Source of the DNA: Candidatus Hydrogenedentota bacterium
Lineage (GTDB): Bacteria; Hydrogenedentota; Hydrogenedentia; Hydrogenedentales; CAILVY01
Assembly (NCBI GenBank): GCA_029565395.1
Contig: JAKQOG010000008.1
Coordinates: forward strand, 1-39,182
DNA: 39,182 nucleotides
Reading direction: 5' to 3'
The position numbers and the translations under genes were made by a program. Below, piece by piece: positions 9,285-17,644 of this stretch. Positions within the stretch are counted from its first letter, which is position 1. Each line of letters opens with the position of its first letter. The notes under the pieces are model-generated. The model was not told where the DNA came from. It searched no databases and saw only the letters and a program-made list of their open reading frames with translations.

Positions 9285-10780
9285 GGTCTCGGCGAACGTG
9301 TCACCCGGCAGGCACTGAGCGGGGGCATACCCCCGAATTCTCGGCACTCACATGAGAAGCGCGCCTGGTGCATCTGCTGCTCAAACTCCCGGAGACGGTC
9401 CCATCGGTAAAACACAACCCACACGCACGTTCCCGATTCCGCCAGGCGGCATGTCTCCACGCATAACTCCGGATATCCCTCAAACGTAACAATGCGATCT
9501 TCAGAAATGGGTTTGCTGTAACGTACACCGAGCGCATTAAATAGTTTTAAAACATGGACGGCAACGTGCGGATTGGGATCTGACGCGATAGCGCGTGCGG
9601 CGCTCTGGTAATCCGGGCGGAACGGACGCGGTAGTGCAAAACTCTGGTACAAATATACCGCGGCGAACAGCGCCATGACCATGTATCGGAGGCTTTTTGA
9701 AGGAAGACTGGAAACAGCGCCCGCCACCAGTATGTACAATCCCAGCGCGGCATACAATACATACCGGTCGAAGAAACAGGGCCGCCACAACAAGGCAATG
9801 AGATACAGCGCCAGTATGGGAACAAGCCACCAGCACAGTGCCAGGAGGCACGCCCCGCGCGTTGGCGCCGATGCTCTTCTTTTCCACGGGAGTACGAGCG
9901 CCACGGCCACGGCGGCCGCACACATCCCTGCCATCACCATGTCCAGAGAAATCCCCCATGGCATATAGGGCCGGGGATTAATATTGGAAAAGCGTCCTCC
10001 GGCAAACACGATCATCACGTTTGCCAAGGTGTGGAAAGTAGGGGCGGCGTCGCTGTAGGCTTGGCTGTGCGTTCCGAAATCATACTGCAGAAACTTCATC
10101 CAACCCGCGAACAGGATCAGGATCAGGCCATGCATCAAGCCCCACATGACAATGCGCCGGGGTGTTCGATAGTGCGCCGCCATCAAAAACACGCCCTGCG
10201 CGAGAAAGAACACCGGGGCGAACGCATGGGTCCACAGCATAAACGCATTGCAGATTCCATGCAGCACCCACCATCTGAATCCGCCCGATTCCAGCAAGCG
10301 GATCAGCGCATACATGGAAAGCAGTGCGAAAACCCCCATCAGCGCATAAAACCGCACCTCCTGGGAATAATATACGTTCACCAGCGATGTAGCGAGCAGA
10401 AAGGCGGCCAGGATGCCCGCCGTTGCGTTATACAACCGCCGCGCCACTAAAAAAATCAATACGATACTCATCAGTCCCAAGGTGACGGATAGCATCCGAA
10501 TGGCCACGAGCGAGGTCCCAAACATGGCAAACCACCCGTATTCCAGCACGTAATACACCGGCGACACGATCAGCCGTGTATCCTCTTCGAACGCGCTGTG
10601 CAGAAAATCGGATAAACTCGTTGCCGGGAAATGCAGTAGAGTGAGGGCTTCATCGCACCACGCGGATTCCAGAGACAGCCCCTTGATGCGCAACCATGCT
10701 GCAAGTACCAGGCACGCCGCCATCCCGGAAAAGGGGAATATTTTTCTCCATCGGCTTCGCATGGTTGCATTGGGATTCAT
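9281..10780 (-). CDS. GT-C membrane glycosyltransferase (PMT/ArnT-like, GT39/83 type)
   Basis: About 499 residues with a dozen hydrophobic helices. The first loop carries the 'WCDEA' acidic pair (Asp43, Glu44) expected for polyprenyl-phosphate-sugar-dependent GT-C enzymes, and the middle has 'YYSQEVRFYALMGVFALLS', typical of this family. I chose ATG 10780, which has AGGTGG 9 nt upstream and leaves 17 residues before the first helix. The frame also reaches a GTG at 10855 that overlaps the upstream gene's stop (GTGA) and would add 25 residues; that is a real alternative. It is the last gene of the five-gene operon that starts with the permease. The acceptor (protein, lipid or glycan) is unknown. 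Confidence 0.75.
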   Translation of the reverse strand: MNPNATMRSRWRKIFPFSGMAACLVLAAWLRIKGLSLESAWCDEALTLLHFPATSLSDFLHSAFEEDTRLIVSPVYYVLEYGWFAMFGTSLVAIRMLSVTLGLMSIVLIFLVARRLYNATAGILAAFLLATSLVNVYYSQEVRFYALMGVFALLSMYALIRLLESGGFRWWVLHGICNAFMLWTHAFAPVFFLAQGVFLMAAHYRTPRRIVMWGLMHGLILILFAGWMKFLQYDFGTHSQAYSDAAPTFHTLANVMIVFAGGRFSNINPRPYMPWGISLDMVMAGMCAAAVAVALVLPWKRRASAPTRGACLLALCWWLVPILALYLIALLWRPCFFDRYVLYAALGLYILVAGAVSSLPSKSLRYMVMALFAAVYLYQSFALPRPFRPDYQSAARAIASDPNPHVAVHVLKLFNALGVRYSKPISEDRIVTFEGYPELCVETCRLAESGTCVWVVFYRWDRLREFEQQMHQARFSCECREFGGMPPLSACRVTRSPRP

Positions 10781-10851
10781 GATATGCATCCACCTATTCT
10801 GGGAGAACTTGTATGCCGGTATCAAACTGGACTGGAGGAAACGGTTTGCCC

Positions 10852-12438
10852 TCACTTACGGGCGGCCATAAAAGCATCCCATAGGTCTTGGCGGATATAG
10901 GCCAACAAAAATACGCCGGGCCGCAAGCCATGTATTTCTACCTGGTAATGAGCCTTAAGGAGTTTCGTCAGGGCATCTTCCAGGTGGGGGTCGGCAATGA
11001 TAATCGGCGCGTCAGAAGGCTCCGGGATGCCGGGCCAATAGCCCACGCGATCGTATTGCCGGAGATACCAGGGGAGCGGCCAATAATCCGCATCAGGACG
11101 AATGACGCTGATGTACATACTTTTCCCATCTGGGTTAACCTTTGCGATGTCTTCGACGCGGTGAACCAGCCGCATCAGGGCGGTACTGGTATGTGCGTAG
11201 ACATACGGGTTGCGCGGATCGGCGGGATACCGGAAATTACCCAGGCATGTCTGATCGGCCAATTGGGCTATGCCTCCCAGCAAGAGGATGAGCACAATCG
11301 TCCGCACCGGCCAAAACCGCGCTACGCGCACGAGCCACGCGGCCCCGATACCCGCCAGCAGAAACATGGGGAACAGCAGGTCCAATACGTTCCATGGGGT
11401 CTTATAGGGAACCAGGGAATAGGCCAGGATTATCAGCATGGCATAGAACAAGATGAACCGCTGAAAAGAAAGTGCCATGCGGGTGGCTGGGGTGTCGTCT
11501 GAGTTTTCCGAGACTTTTTTGTGAAAGAGGATCGGAATGGCGCCCACCAGGGCCAAACCCGGGATGATCGCTTCGCTCCATCTTGGCCCGGCGGTGCGGT
11601 AAGTGTACATCAGCAGAAGCAGATAGTAATACCAGGGCTTTTCATGGGTGGCGGTGCTGCCCGCCCCCTCCGCGCGATAGAAATAGTTGGCATAGGCAAG
11701 AACGGAATCAAAAGGACCGCGTGCATGTGTGAAAAACGATGAGAAAAGCACCACCGAGACAAGTATGGCGGCGAACACGGTGCAGAGTAAATGCCATGCA
11801 GGGATTTCTTCGGGAAAGAGTGGCTTTTTGTCCCATAGGTGTGCCATGAACCAGGCGAGTATACATGCCATGCCCATGCAGGCGATCAGGATGATACTGG
11901 TCTCTTTCGTCGCATGCATCATCCCCAGGCCTATCCCTATTACAATGGCCCAACCGGCCTTTCGCGTTGCGGCATAGCGCCAACCCGATAGCAGGACTAC
12001 GGCGGTGAAGAAGACCAGGAGTGTTTCCTGGATGTAGTAGCGGCTGTAAAAAACCATGGCGTTTGATACCGCATACAACAACGCCGCCCATAAGACGGAG
12101 CCATTCCCCAGGGCGCTCCGTAACGGCCAAAACAATAGCAGCAACCCCAGCGCGAAGACGACCGGCACAATCCGGTAACTCCACTCGTTGGTGTCTTTGA
12201 ATTGTTTCGCGCCGCTGAGCCAGAGGGATGGCAGCGTAAAATAATACAGAGTAGGGCCGTGATGCTCATAGGGATCGTAGTGGTAGATGCCTTTATCGAA
12301 TAGCATGCCCGCTTTTACCGCTTGATTGGCCTCGTCTCCATGCATGGGGCGATCGGAAAGATGCGGCAGCCGGTACGCGGCGGCGATCACTGTCACACAC
12401 AAGAAAAGGAGGACATATATTATTCTTGAAGATCCCAC
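10852..12438 (-). CDS. Agl23-type membrane glycosyltransferase-related protein (TIGR03663-like)
   Basis: 528 residues, polytopic. The N-terminus has 'RPMHGDEANQAVKAG' (Asp35, Glu36) and then 'YDPYEHHGPTLYYF', the signature of the flippase-activity-associated Agl23 family, a GT39-related group. The start is GTG at 12438, one base after the upstream GH32 stop; no good Shine-Dalgarno sequence is visible, so translational coupling is likely. The downstream gene is another GT-C enzyme. Such proteins are tied to polyprenyl-linked glycan assembly; the reaction itself is uncharacterised. Its place behind two fructan hydrolases is unexpected. Confidence 0.75.
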   Translation of the reverse strand: MGSSRIIYVLLFLCVTVIAAAYRLPHLSDRPMHGDEANQAVKAGMLFDKGIYHYDPYEHHGPTLYYFTLPSLWLSGAKQFKDTNEWSYRIVPVVFALGLLLLFWPLRSALGNGSVLWAALLYAVSNAMVFYSRYYIQETLLVFFTAVVLLSGWRYAATRKAGWAIVIGIGLGMMHATKETSIILIACMGMACILAWFMAHLWDKKPLFPEEIPAWHLLCTVFAAILVSVVLFSSFFTHARGPFDSVLAYANYFYRAEGAGSTATHEKPWYYYLLLLMYTYRTAGPRWSEAIIPGLALVGAIPILFHKKVSENSDDTPATRMALSFQRFILFYAMLIILAYSLVPYKTPWNVLDLLFPMFLLAGIGAAWLVRVARFWPVRTIVLILLLGGIAQLADQTCLGNFRYPADPRNPYVYAHTSTALMRLVHRVEDIAKVNPDGKSMYISVIRPDADYWPLPWYLRQYDRVGYWPGIPEPSDAPIIIADPHLEDALTKLLKAHYQVEIHGLRPGVFLLAYIRQDLWDAFMAARK

Positions 12439-12439
12439 G

Positions 12440-14308
12440 TTATTTTTTCCAGGATGATTTGAGCGAGTTCACATCCATAACAACAATTTTAACCGGACCG
12501 CCCACGGTAAAAAATTCCAGGGATTTGTTTTTGGGTTCAGGAAGGAAACAGGACGACATCACCACTTTCCCATCGTTGGCGAAAACCTCAATGGATGCCC
12601 GGTCCACGAGCGCCCGCAGTTTAATGCGTCCGTCAACAGCTTCAACAGGAGCGGTTTTCCCAAGGCAGGTTAAGGTTTTATCCTTAACGGAATACTGAAC
12701 ACTCTCCCCATGGAGTTTCAGGCTAAATGCCTCCGCCCCGGCAAGTTCCACTTCCAGAGAAACATCCACCAACTCTTCCTTGACGCCTTTTAATATATTC
12801 TCGCCGGGATTGACGGTCACATCCGCCCAGGAGAGCTTTTTATCGTAGAGGGACGTGATTTCACGCACGGGCAAACGGCGTACGCGCAACCCTTCTGGAA
12901 ATGTGCGAAGGGTCAGTTCACAGGGGAAATTCATTTGCTGGTTGAAGGGCATGCGGGGATATTGACCGCCGTTCATCCAGGCAATCTGTATCCTGCGTCC
13001 GTCTTCCTTGGGAATATCACTATACGATTGTGTGGCATAATATTGCGCGCCCCAATCCGCCTCCAGCTTTTCGGACTCCGGAGTAAACGTGACGCCGTCG
13101 AAGGTTCCAATCAAATAATTGCCATCGCCCCCCAGAAAGATCCATTTCGTGGAAGCTGGATTGCCGTCTATGGGCAATTCAAATAGATCGGGGCATTCGC
13201 TGGAGCCTGCCACAGTGATTTTGCTAAGCAGGGACCACTCCTTCAGGTTGGGGGAGCCGAAAAATCCGAACTCGTTTCCATCCAGATACAGTGCCATCAC
13301 CCATTTCCCCGTGGGCGTGTGCCAGAACACTTTTGGGTCGCGATTCCCCCCCACGATATGCGCGAGCACCGGATTTTTATCATAGGTGGTCCAGGTGCGC
13401 CCGCGATCATTGCTGTAGGCGAGACACTGCGAAAACTTGGGTCCGCCTTCCACTTCGGGCACTGGAGCGCCGGTATACAAAGCGATCAACACTTTTTCCG
13501 CGCCCGTCTGAAGCCCCGACGTGTTGTTCCAATCCACCACGGCGCTCCCGGAAAAACAGGTGCCGTGTTCATCCGGCGCCAGTGCGATGGACAGTTCTTC
13601 CCAATGCACCAAGTCCTTGCTTACGGCATGGCCCCAATGCATATTGCCCCAATTGATGCCAAGGGGATTGTGCTGAAAGAAAAGGTGGTATTCACCCTGG
13701 TAATACACCAGGCCATTCGGGTCGTTGGTCCAGTTTTTCTTGGGGGAAAAGTGAAACTGCGGGCGATACATCTCATCATATAATTTGGTGGCCATGATTT
13801 GCTCCTGCTTCGATTGTTTGCTCTGTATGATTTGATCGACGTTGATATGCCCCCACCCTCCGGTGGCTTTGTCTACAATTTCCAGCCGGGCTTTTTTTCC
13901 TTTCCATTTCCGCACATCCCAACTGCGCCATGTCAACCGCTCCTCATTCCCCCCTGTTGCCGAATAGACCTTCTTGCCATCCACCAGCAAATTCATATAG
14001 ACGGCATCGGGCAGATTTCCCCCGCCCATAAGAAAATTGATGTATTTCCGCTGGATCTTGAATTCAGGCGACGTCAATGTGCCTTGTGTGCCGTCGCCGT
14101 TGAGATAGCTATTCACCAATCCCCCGCCCTCGAAACCGGATACCGCCATCTGATTTGGCAGCGTGCCCTTTGCAGGGCCTTGTCCAAAGGCGTCGCCGGT
14201 TGCGGTCCATCCGCTATAGTCCGGCCCTTCGAAATCCGCTATGACGATATCCGGGGCCGCGCTGCACGCAATAGGCACAATCAGTAATACACTTACCCAT
14301 GCTCTCAT
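12440..14308 (-). CDS. GH32 glycoside hydrolase (levanase/fructanase-like) with N-terminal accessory domain
   Basis: 622 residues. A signal peptide (MRAWVSVLLIVPIACSA) and a beta-sandwich-like domain (about 20-160, starting 'DIVIADFEGPDYSGW') precede a GH32 catalytic unit. Nucleophile block 'WTNDPNG' (Asp196), transition-state block 'RDPKVFW' (Asp324) and acid/base block 'SECPDLF' (Glu371) are all present, as is 'AWMNGG'; a C-terminal beta-sandwich ends the protein. It should hydrolyse fructosyl linkages in levan, inulin or sucrose. The start overlaps the upstream GH32 stop as ATGA. An internal in-frame ATG at 13795 (Met172) has its own AGGAG 6 nt upstream, exactly where an ordinary GH32 protein would begin. 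Operon member. Confidence 0.9.
   Translation of the reverse strand: MRAWVSVLLIVPIACSAAPDIVIADFEGPDYSGWTATGDAFGQGPAKGTLPNQMAVSGFEGGGLVNSYLNGDGTQGTLTSPEFKIQRKYINFLMGGGNLPDAVYMNLLVDGKKVYSATGGNEERLTWRSWDVRKWKGKKARLEIVDKATGGWGHINVDQIIQSKQSKQEQIMATKLYDEMYRPQFHFSPKKNWTNDPNGLVYYQGEYHLFFQHNPLGINWGNMHWGHAVSKDLVHWEELSIALAPDEHGTCFSGSAVVDWNNTSGLQTGAEKVLIALYTGAPVPEVEGGPKFSQCLAYSNDRGRTWTTYDKNPVLAHIVGGNRDPKVFWHTPTGKWVMALYLDGNEFGFFGSPNLKEWSLLSKITVAGSSECPDLFELPIDGNPASTKWIFLGGDGNYLIGTFDGVTFTPESEKLEADWGAQYYATQSYSDIPKEDGRRIQIAWMNGGQYPRMPFNQQMNFPCELTLRTFPEGLRVRRLPVREITSLYDKKLSWADVTVNPGENILKGVKEELVDVSLEVELAGAEAFSLKLHGESVQYSVKDKTLTCLGKTAPVEAVDGRIKLRALVDRASIEVFANDGKVVMSSCFLPEPKNKSLEFFTVGGPVKIVVMDVNSLKSSWKK
13795..13806 (-). 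promoter_or_regulatory. Internal ribosome-binding site and start inside the GH32 gene
   Basis: Read on the minus strand, AGGAG is followed by CAAATC and an in-frame ATG whose A is base 13795. Translation from here would give a 451-residue, signal-less GH32 enzyme starting MATKLYDEMYRPQFHF. It may be a functional second start or a relic of the fusion that added the N-terminal domain. Confidence 0.45.
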
Positions 14309-16386
14309 TTTCCGGTATCTCCTGTTTCAAGGGTTTTCACGCTCATTTCGAGAATTTCCACCTCGCCGCCGCAGGGCAGGATGCTTAATCCGCCCTTCCG
14401 GTATTCGTAGGCGCGGCAACTGAACGGGTAGGCGTCATTGATAAAGCACTCGATAATCGATCCCTGCGCAAATGCCGTGATGTTCACCGGCTGCGAGGCA
14501 TCTAACCGCACTTTCCTTGGGTAACTGAATGTTTTCCCGGCAATTTCCACCTCTTGTTTTTTAGGCCGCAGAATCAGCCGGTATCCGGAATCTGGCGCTT
14601 TCTGCTCCCGCATTGTAATGCATACTTCCTCTTCGGGATCTATTTTCAACCGGCAGTGCAGCAAGTAATTGTCCGGCATGGCAAATGCCTGAATGGTCTT
14701 TGTTGGAACCCCCGCCACCATTTTCTCCATCTTTGTAAATTGCCGCAATGCTTCCGGGACTGGCCGGAAATACAGCATGCCGCTGTGGCCGGGATATACT
14801 TCGCGCGGCACGCTCTGATCCCCGCCCCATTCAAAATTACCGCCATCGCGTTCCCCGCTTAAATCCCGGATCCAGCCGGTAATAATATGGCGTTGGCCAT
14901 CAAACATTCGTTTCGCGGCATAGAGGATCGGCGTGTCGATGGTGGGGGATTCCGGGATGCGATACGGGCCGCGCAAATCACTGGCATACCGCATATCGGT
15001 TGTGCCCGCGCTGGGAGAATGGATCAAATACCATGTATCGCCAATCTTGAATACATCCGGGCATTCCGGCGTGCCCTCGCCCAACGGCGGGTCCAGAATC
15101 AATGGATCAAGCTGCTCCCATTGAATAAGATCGCCGGATTGCGCCACGCCCTGCACCGGCTTGCCGGTTTTCGCATCGCGCGCGCACAGAATCATCCAGA
15201 ATTTTCCCGCCGCCTCATTCCAGAACACATAGGGATCTCGGAAATCGCTGTTTTGATAATGTATGCCATCCCCGAAGAATCCGTGTTCCGGATGTTTTGT
15301 CCAGGCAATCAGGTCGGAACTGGTGGCATGCATCACTTTCTCGCGCCCTTCCTTATTCGCCGGATTCCATCCTGTATAGAAAATGTGGAAGGTTCCATCA
15401 TGCTCCGTGACTGAACCCGTGAACATGTGCAGGCCGTCGGGGCCGTCCGCGGCACCATCGGAGCGCAATGCGGCCGGCAATTCCTTCCAATACATGAGAT
15501 CCGTAGACACTAAATGCTCCCAGGGCACCTTGCTAATCGCACGCAGATAGAAAATGTGGTATTCGCCATTCCAGAAGAAGGGGATCGTATCGGCGAGCCG
15601 GCCCTCAACCGGCCGGTAATGAATGGGGGAAAAATACGGTTCTGCATAGTTCTCATCCGGCATGATCTTCTCCTGCCGCATGATTTGCGCGAGTTCGTCA
15701 TCGCTCAACACACAATTCCACACCGCGGCTTCCTCCATCTCACCCGTAAAGGGCCGCACAACCTTACCATGATCCATCTCGGCGCCAATCAACAACGGTT
15801 CGGAATTCTGAGTCAGGTTGCCGCCGTGCCAGGACCGTTTCACCATCACCTTGCCGTCACAAATCAGCTCTATCGCCTTGCCATCATACCGGCCTGCGAA
15901 ATCATGCCAGGCTTTGGGATCAATTTGCTCGACGTTGAAATTGATCATCACAAATCCCTGGTCCGTGTGGATCTCGAAACCGATTTCCGTGCCGTGCGCC
16001 CCGCCCAACTCCGTTCCGAAAAGGTTAAAATTCAGGATATCATGCGTGCCGCGCTTGTTGAGCAGTGCATAGTTCCATGAGCCGCGCGGATCGCGGGCGC
16101 GCAGATACACCGTAATGCCCTGCCCTGGCACGTTCAGATCTTTTCCCGCATCGAAATAGGCGTCGGTCATGCGGGCCACGGTGGCCCCCGCTCTTGCTCC
16201 CCCGCCTTCCGCGGGCACGCCAAATTCAATTTTCCCGGTTGCCGCAAGTGGGGCCGCAGCACTCTTTCCGCCATCGCCAAGCGTCCAATGGGCAAGTGCT
16301 TTTTTCATCACCGCATCCCGAGTCTCCCCCATCACGCCGAATGAAATCAAAACTCCCGCCAGCCACAAGCCTCCCAATTTCCTCAT
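14305..16386 (-). CDS. GH32-type glycoside hydrolase with N-terminal LamG-like domain
   Basis: 693 residues. A signal peptide (MRKLGGLWLAGVLISFG) is followed by a concanavalin/LamG-like domain (about 30-225: 'HWTLGDGGKS', 'GITVYLRARD', 'LIGAEMDHGKVVRPFTGEM'). Then comes a five-bladed-propeller catalytic domain with the three acidic positions in GH32 order: 'ADTIPFFWNG' (Asp266), 'DFRDPYVFW' (Asp384) and 'TPECPDVF' (Glu441). The nucleophile block lacks the canonical WMNDPNG, so substrate preference may differ from classic invertases. A C-terminal beta-sandwich follows. ATG 16386 has AAGGAG 6 nt upstream, 11 bp after the permease stop. The pairing with a second GH32 gene by a 4-bp overlap suggests fructan or fructoside use. 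Confidence 0.85.
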   Translation of the reverse strand: MRKLGGLWLAGVLISFGVMGETRDAVMKKALAHWTLGDGGKSAAAPLAATGKIEFGVPAEGGGARAGATVARMTDAYFDAGKDLNVPGQGITVYLRARDPRGSWNYALLNKRGTHDILNFNLFGTELGGAHGTEIGFEIHTDQGFVMINFNVEQIDPKAWHDFAGRYDGKAIELICDGKVMVKRSWHGGNLTQNSEPLLIGAEMDHGKVVRPFTGEMEEAAVWNCVLSDDELAQIMRQEKIMPDENYAEPYFSPIHYRPVEGRLADTIPFFWNGEYHIFYLRAISKVPWEHLVSTDLMYWKELPAALRSDGAADGPDGLHMFTGSVTEHDGTFHIFYTGWNPANKEGREKVMHATSSDLIAWTKHPEHGFFGDGIHYQNSDFRDPYVFWNEAAGKFWMILCARDAKTGKPVQGVAQSGDLIQWEQLDPLILDPPLGEGTPECPDVFKIGDTWYLIHSPSAGTTDMRYASDLRGPYRIPESPTIDTPILYAAKRMFDGQRHIITGWIRDLSGERDGGNFEWGGDQSVPREVYPGHSGMLYFRPVPEALRQFTKMEKMVAGVPTKTIQAFAMPDNYLLHCRLKIDPEEEVCITMREQKAPDSGYRLILRPKKQEVEIAGKTFSYPRKVRLDASQPVNITAFAQGSIIECFINDAYPFSCRAYEYRKGGLSILPCGGEVEILEMSVKTLETGDTGK

Positions 16387-16397
16387 ACTGTTCTCCT

Positions 16398-17351
16398 TTA
16401 TCGTTTGCGGCGAATCACGTCCATATACACCGCGCCTAAAATCACCAGCCCTTTTACCACATACTGCAATGAAAAATGCACACCCGCCTGGTTCAATCCC
16501 TTATCAAGAATTCCAATAATAACCGCTCCGATTAATGTGCCCGGCATCGCGCCGATACCCCCTGAAAAGCTTGTGCCGCCCACCACCACCGCTGCGATGG
16601 CGTTCAACTCAAATCCAATTCCGGAGGCGGGTTCTGCGGAATACAACTGCGCGGTGTTTATCAGCCCCGCAATCCCTGCCAGCACCGCGCAAATAATGTA
16701 CACAATGATGGTGTTGCGCACCATGGGAATGCCGGACAGGCGCGCGGACTCAAAATTGCCGCCGATGCCGTAGAGATGCCGTCCGAATAAGGTGAAGTGC
16801 AGCAGAATCGAGGTTACGGCAAATACCAGCAGCATTATCAGCACCGGGATTGGCAGCCAGCCCATCACCCGCCCGTTTCCAAGAGACAGAAACAGGGTAT
16901 TGGTCTCTGGTATGGCCATTGGGCGGCCTTCATTAAACCCCAAGGCCGCGCCACGGGCCACCAGCATGGTTGCCAGCGTAATGATAAAAGGGGGAATCTT
17001 GCTCTTTGCGGCGCAAAAACCGTTGAATGCCCCAAACAACGCCATCACGGACAATCCCGCCAGCACGGCCACCAACGTCCACCAACCGGACTGCGCCACA
17101 GGCAGGCTCACCGTAAGCACGTAGGCCGTGCAGGTTCCCACCAGAGCCAGCAACGCCCCCACCGACAAATCAATTCCACCAATGAGAATCACCAGCGTCA
17201 TGCCGAAGGCGATAATCGCATTCACCGAGATTTGCTGGGTAAGATCCAGCAAATTCTCCGGGGCCAGCAAATTCGGCACCCACAATCGAAATAACAACAA
17301 CAGCCCCACTACTGCGCCCAGCAATGGCAGCATTTGCTTTCCTAAACGCAC
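16398..17351 (-). CDS. ABC sugar transporter permease, RbsC/FrcC-like
   Basis: 317 residues from the GTG at 17351, chosen because AGGAGAGGAG lies directly upstream; the frame continues to a TTG at 17390 without a ribosome site. About eight to ten hydrophobic helices and the family blocks 'GMTLVILIGGIDLSVG', 'NGFCAAKSKIPPFIITLATM' and 'VVVGGTSFSGGIG' identify a ribose/fructose-type (CUT2) permease of the inner membrane. No ATPase or solute-binding protein gene is nearby, so those subunits must be elsewhere. It leads the operon with two GH32 genes, pointing to import of fructose or short fructosides (inference). Confidence 0.9.
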   Translation of the reverse strand: MRLGKQMLPLLGAVVGLLLLFRLWVPNLLAPENLLDLTQQISVNAIIAFGMTLVILIGGIDLSVGALLALVGTCTAYVLTVSLPVAQSGWWTLVAVLAGLSVMALFGAFNGFCAAKSKIPPFIITLATMLVARGAALGFNEGRPMAIPETNTLFLSLGNGRVMGWLPIPVLIMLLVFAVTSILLHFTLFGRHLYGIGGNFESARLSGIPMVRNTIIVYIICAVLAGIAGLINTAQLYSAEPASGIGFELNAIAAVVVGGTSFSGGIGAMPGTLIGAVIIGILDKGLNQAGVHFSLQYVVKGLVILGAVYMDVIRRKR

Positions 17352-17425
17352 GGTTCTCCTCTCCTGTCCGGTAAAACCGAAGGATAGCAAAAAAGACCGC
17401 TCATTTTCTCATTTAAAGAAGAAGA

Positions 17426-17551
17426 GGCATTTGCGAAATAGCCCTTTTTCTTTTCGGGTTGGTTGAAAAGGAGCCGTTTTTAGCGTGAAATGCTGGTAAT
17501 TTGCCCTGTATACGGTGTGCTTATGAGAAAAAAGGCTATTTCGCAATTGCC
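17426..17551. promoter_or_regulatory. Divergent pair of 25-bp elements between permease operon and lipoprotein gene
   Basis: The elements at 17426-17450 (minus orientation) and 17527-17551 (plus orientation) match at 23 of 25 positions, with the shared core GGCTATTTCGCAA. Each points toward its flanking gene, ending 74 bp before the permease start and 93 bp before the lipoprotein start. The 76-bp centre is unique. The layout suggests a regulator site shared by both transcription units; a very long hairpin is the other reading. Confidence 0.6.
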
Positions 17552-17582
17552 TGTAAAAATATGCTGTAACATTCTTGTTTCA

Positions 17583-17591
17583 TGGTATTAT
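17583..17591 (+). promoter_or_regulatory. Possible extended -10 promoter for the lipoprotein gene
   Basis: TGGTATTAT fits the TGn-TATAAT extended -10 pattern. It lies 53 bp before the ATG at 17645 and just downstream of the 25-bp element. No strong -35 box is seen. Confidence 0.35.
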
Positions 17592-17644
17592 CTTAATAAG
17601 GGAAACTATAGACTCGCGGTGCGCGTGATACAAGGAGCGGTCCG

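Noticed and set aside
17352..17390. TTG start for the permease at 17390
   Set aside because: The GTG at 17351 has a strong AGGAGAGGAG directly upstream, which itself falls inside the supposed coding extension.
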